A program made the translations under genes and the position numbers. From the NCBI RefSeq assembly GCF_001681715.1, contig NZ_LNWY01000005.1, positions 186,001-250,000 on the forward strand: a stretch of DNA of 64,000 bases, written 5' to 3'. This document shows positions 63,541 through 64,000 of the stretch, piece after piece; the first letter of the stretch is position 1; every line of letters starts with the position of its first letter. The notes beneath the pieces are model-generated. The model had not been told where the DNA came from. It made no database searches and saw only the letters and a list, made by a program, of their open reading frames with translations. This DNA comes from Tritonibacter mobilis. GTDB taxonomy: Bacteria; Pseudomonadota; Alphaproteobacteria; Rhodobacterales; Rhodobacteraceae.

Positions 63541-63752
63541 TGTGCTTCTCCTTTCCTGTGTAAGCACCGGAAAAGGACAAGCCATGTCGGGGACGTGCCC
63601 CTTTCTGCTATAAATATGGGGATCTAAGCCCTGCGGATCAAGGAAAGCCCAGTTCAACTCATTGTCGCTCACAGTGAGCGCCAAGCATTGGCTACATAGG
63701 CCGCACTGCCAATGAATGTCGGTTTGCAACCGCGCAGCGAGAGGGGTAGCAA

Positions 63753-64000
63753 GTGCGCAGCGCGACAATCACGGATCACATCATGGCTGCGAAATCTCCC
63801 CGTGCATGGCAACGAATGCTCTCTGGGCGCAGGCTTGATCTGCTTGATCCGACCCCAGTTGATATCGAGATCGAAGACATTGCGCACGGGCTTGCCTTTG
63901 TTGCCCGCTGGAATGGCCAGACGCGTGGAGATTTTGCGTATTCAGTGGCCGAACACTCACTACTGGTGGAGATCATTCACGGCCGCATGTATCCCAAGGC
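63753..64000 (+). CDS. HD-domain phosphohydrolase, 5' part (cut by window end)
   Basis: The frame is open to the window end. It begins at GTG 63753 (AGGGG six bases upstream) or ATG 63783. The protein starts AKSPRAWQRMLSGRRLDLLDP and goes on with IEIEDIAHGLAFVARWNGQT and FAYSVAEHSLLVE. This is the N-terminus of YfbR-like HD hydrolases, where H in AEHS is a metal ligand. Related enzymes dephosphorylate nucleotides. The rest of the gene is outside. Confidence 0.8.
   Translation, partial: MRSATITDHIMAAKSPRAWQRMLSGRRLDLLDPTPVDIEIEDIAHGLAFVARWNGQTRGDFAYSVAEHSLLVEIIHGRMYPK

Overview
The window is a piece of an alphaproteobacterial chromosome, most likely order Rhodobacterales (Roseobacter/Rhodobacteraceae group). 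The evidence is the petB-petC arrangement, the mitofilin-like gene next to hemY/hemD, the solitary Hint-domain protein, the TRAP-linked sugar-acid locus, and protein sequences typical of marine roseobacters. The species cannot be named from sequence alone.

Left chromosomal part (1-6585): the 3' half of cytochrome b and all of cytochrome c1 (bc1 complex, + strand); a minus-strand operon dapF-mtaB-CPT-like kinase; tRNA-Lys(TTT); a Hint-domain protein; tRNA-Thr(CGT). Both tRNAs have a recognisable TTGA-N17-TAGA type promoter.

Prophage (6570-42083, about 35.5 kb): a complete-looking siphovirus-type temperate phage inserted in the 3' end of tRNA-Thr. A 16-bp core repeats exactly at 6570-6585 and 42068-42083. 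Order: tyrosine integrase; an accessory block (Dam-type methylase, ParB-like protein, probable nuclease); a leftward early operon; a lambda-like immunity region with an S24-type repressor, a Cro-like protein and five copies of one 17-bp operator; a rightward early operon of uncharacterised genes with a 10-bp-period repeat array; a large AT-rich STAND NTPase; HNH nuclease; HK97-type packaging and head genes; tail genes including a G/GT frameshift pair and a 1604-aa tape measure; an S74-type tail fibre; lysis genes (a holin-like/SAR-endolysin fusion, Rz and Rz1); and at the right end a three-gene cassette that looks like a type VI secretion effector unit (DUF4123 adaptor, exported presumptive immunity protein, DUF2235 lipase). 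The NTPase, the methylase/ParB/nuclease block and the effector cassette look like lysogenic-conversion cargo.

Right chromosomal part (42084-64000): metallophosphoesterase and lipid kinase (-); a succinate-semialdehyde-type dehydrogenase (+); a divergent sugar-acid locus with a minus-strand operon (acid-sugar dehydratase, DapA-family enzyme, FCD-GntR regulator, PdxA2-like dehydrogenase, alpha-ketoglutarate semialdehyde dehydrogenase) facing a plus-strand TRAP transporter dctP-dctQ-dctM, which suggests uptake and oxidation of a pentonate-like acid to 2-oxoglutarate; then hemY, a mitofilin-like gene and hemD (-), diverging from tsaD-gpsA-yciI-EVE and a DUF1761 gene (+); then a DUF2853 gene, ahcY and a small exported protein (-); and the start of an HD-domain phosphohydrolase cut by the window end.
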